Below are positions 41,119-41,715 of a DNA stretch of 41,715 nucleotides, piece after piece. This DNA comes from Bacteroidales bacterium (GTDB taxonomy: Bacteria; Bacteroidota; Bacteroidia; Bacteroidales; VadinHA17): contig JANTHB010000027.1 in the NCBI GenBank assembly GCA_024762655.1, positions 1-41,715 on the forward strand, read 5' to 3'. Under the pieces are notes generated by a model. That model saw only the letters and a program-made list of their open reading frames with translations, was not told the DNA's origin and did not search any database. How positions within the stretch are numbered: position 1 is the first letter of the stretch; every line of letters starts with the position of its first letter. Both the position numbers and the translations under genes were made by a program.

Positions 41119-41715
41119 TTACCTGTTGTTCCTTTGATTTCTGTTTTTATTTTTCTTCCGTTTTTTCTTATTACGGTTGCTTTTCCGGTCAAACCGGGTC
41201 AGGCTGTCCTGACCCACTACATTCTCAAAACTTGGGGTTAAGTCTTTCTCTTCCTGCTGGTACCGGGTATCCAGCAGTTGTTCGGGTTTATTCCCCGCCT
41301 TGTTCATCTGTTGAATTTCTATGACCCTCTCCACAGGAACCGGGACAAGGTTTACGGAAGAATGGGGATCGGAAGAATACCACATTGCCTTTTTGAATAT
41401 ATCCGTTTTCTGGTGATAATAATTTCCTTCCATGGTTTCCAGAACAATATCGGCATGGGGGAAGTTTTTCTGAGCGTCGAGATATACATCCAGTTCATAG
41501 TTGAGACAGCATTTCAGTTTTCCGCATTGTCCGGCCAGTTTTAGCGGGTTCAGAGAGAGTTCCTGGTATTTTGCAGCACTGGTGGAAACGGAAACGAACT
41601 TATTCATCCACGATGCACAACACAACTCTCTGCCGCAGGAACCGAGGCCTCCGATGCGGCCGGCTTCCTGTCGTGCGCCTATCTGCCGCATCTCGATCCT
41701 GACCCTGAACTGCTC
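41119..41715 (-). CDS. ricT: RicT/YaaT PSP1-domain protein, C-terminal part (cut by window end)
   Basis: The frame is open to the window edge, where it reads EQFRVRIEMRQIGARQEAG, the conserved RVxxRQIGxRxEA centre of PSP1/YaaT proteins. Downstream it has the cysteines of this family, GSCGRELCCASW and CGKLKCCLNYELD, which in the Bacillus RicA-RicF-RicT complex bind Fe-S clusters. About 199 codons remain. The last about 90 residues are a variable tail ending in a very basic, Arg/Lys/Asn-rich stretch that could touch RNA. In Bacillus the complex affects mRNA processing and competence; its role in Bacteroidota is unknown. First gene of the ricT-gldH-trmB-ATL group as seen here. Confidence 0.9.
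   Translation of the reverse strand, partial: EQFRVRIEMRQIGARQEAGRIGGLGSCGRELCCASWMNKFVSVSTSAAKYQELSLNPLKLAGQCGKLKCCLNYELDVYLDAQKNFPHADIVLETMEGNYYHQKTDIFKKAMWYSSDPHSSVNLVPVPVERVIEIQQMNKAGNKPEQLLDTRYQQEEKDLTPSFENVVGQDSLTRFDRKSNRNKKKRKKNKNRNQRNNR

Overview
The window is chromosomal, mostly housekeeping DNA from a Bacteroidota bacterium, most likely in the Bacteroidales/Marinilabiliales group. The evidence is: type IX secretion and gliding genes (porX, porW/sprE, gldH); a TonB-dependent receptor with an N-terminal carboxypeptidase-regulatory domain; S16 with a long acidic tail; a fused ResB-CcsA protein; SDR-type threonine dehydrogenase next to kbl; and many promoters of the Bacteroidota form TTTG-N17-21-TAnnTTTG. 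GC content is moderate, genes are dense, and Shine-Dalgarno sequences are weak. No phage, insertion sequence, CRISPR array or rRNA operon was seen.

Layout. 1-3.1 kb: end of a family-2 glycosyltransferase, dapD, and two more glycosyltransferases facing each other. 3.2-5.9 kb: tsaC, a head-GIN beta-solenoid protein, then the rpsP-rimM operon on the minus strand. 6.2-10.6 kb: dnaE, trxA and a LOG-family nucleotide hydrolase. 10.6-11.0 kb: a 377-bp gap with a candidate 43-codon small gene. 11.0-12.4 kb: DUF6165 plus a family-9 glycosyltransferase. 12.6-15.65 kb: the ResB-CcsA fusion. 15.9-16.8 kb: a metallo-beta-lactamase-fold hydrolase whose stop codon lies inside a perfect 28-bp palindrome. 16.8-18.0 kb: tRNA-Glu, rpsT and radC. 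18.1-22.1 kb: folK diverging from sppA, then gltX. 22.1-24.3 kb: tdh-kbl, threonine to glycine. 24.4-27 kb: B12-dependent ribonucleotide reductase. 27.3-30.6 kb: TonB-dependent receptor. 30.7-38.0 kb: porW, porX, tsaE, ald and waaA, all on the minus strand. 38.1-41.7 kb: ricT (cut by the window edge), gldH, trmB, an alkyltransferase-like gene, mrp and a NifU-domain gene, all on the minus strand.

How the genes work together. Several serve the envelope: glycosyltransferases, GT9/DUF6165, WaaA, PorX, PorW, GldH, the TonB receptor and ResB-CcsA. Several serve tRNA and translation: TsaC and TsaE for t6A37, TrmB for m7G46, tRNA-Glu and GltX, S16, RimM and S20. Mrp and the NifU-domain protein form an Fe-S handling pair.

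I did not find a convincing undescribed multi-gene system. The points most worth a second look are: the nested palindrome at 15918-15945; the candidate small gene at 10844-10975; an Mrp ATPase without its CxxC beside a CxxC-bearing NifU domain; an alkyltransferase-like protein with PAHR in place of PCHR; the DUF6165-GT9 pair; the tRNA-Glu-rpsT transcription unit; and an 18-nt identity shared by the rpsP and trxA promoters. All functional calls come from reading motifs and lengths; no database search was run.
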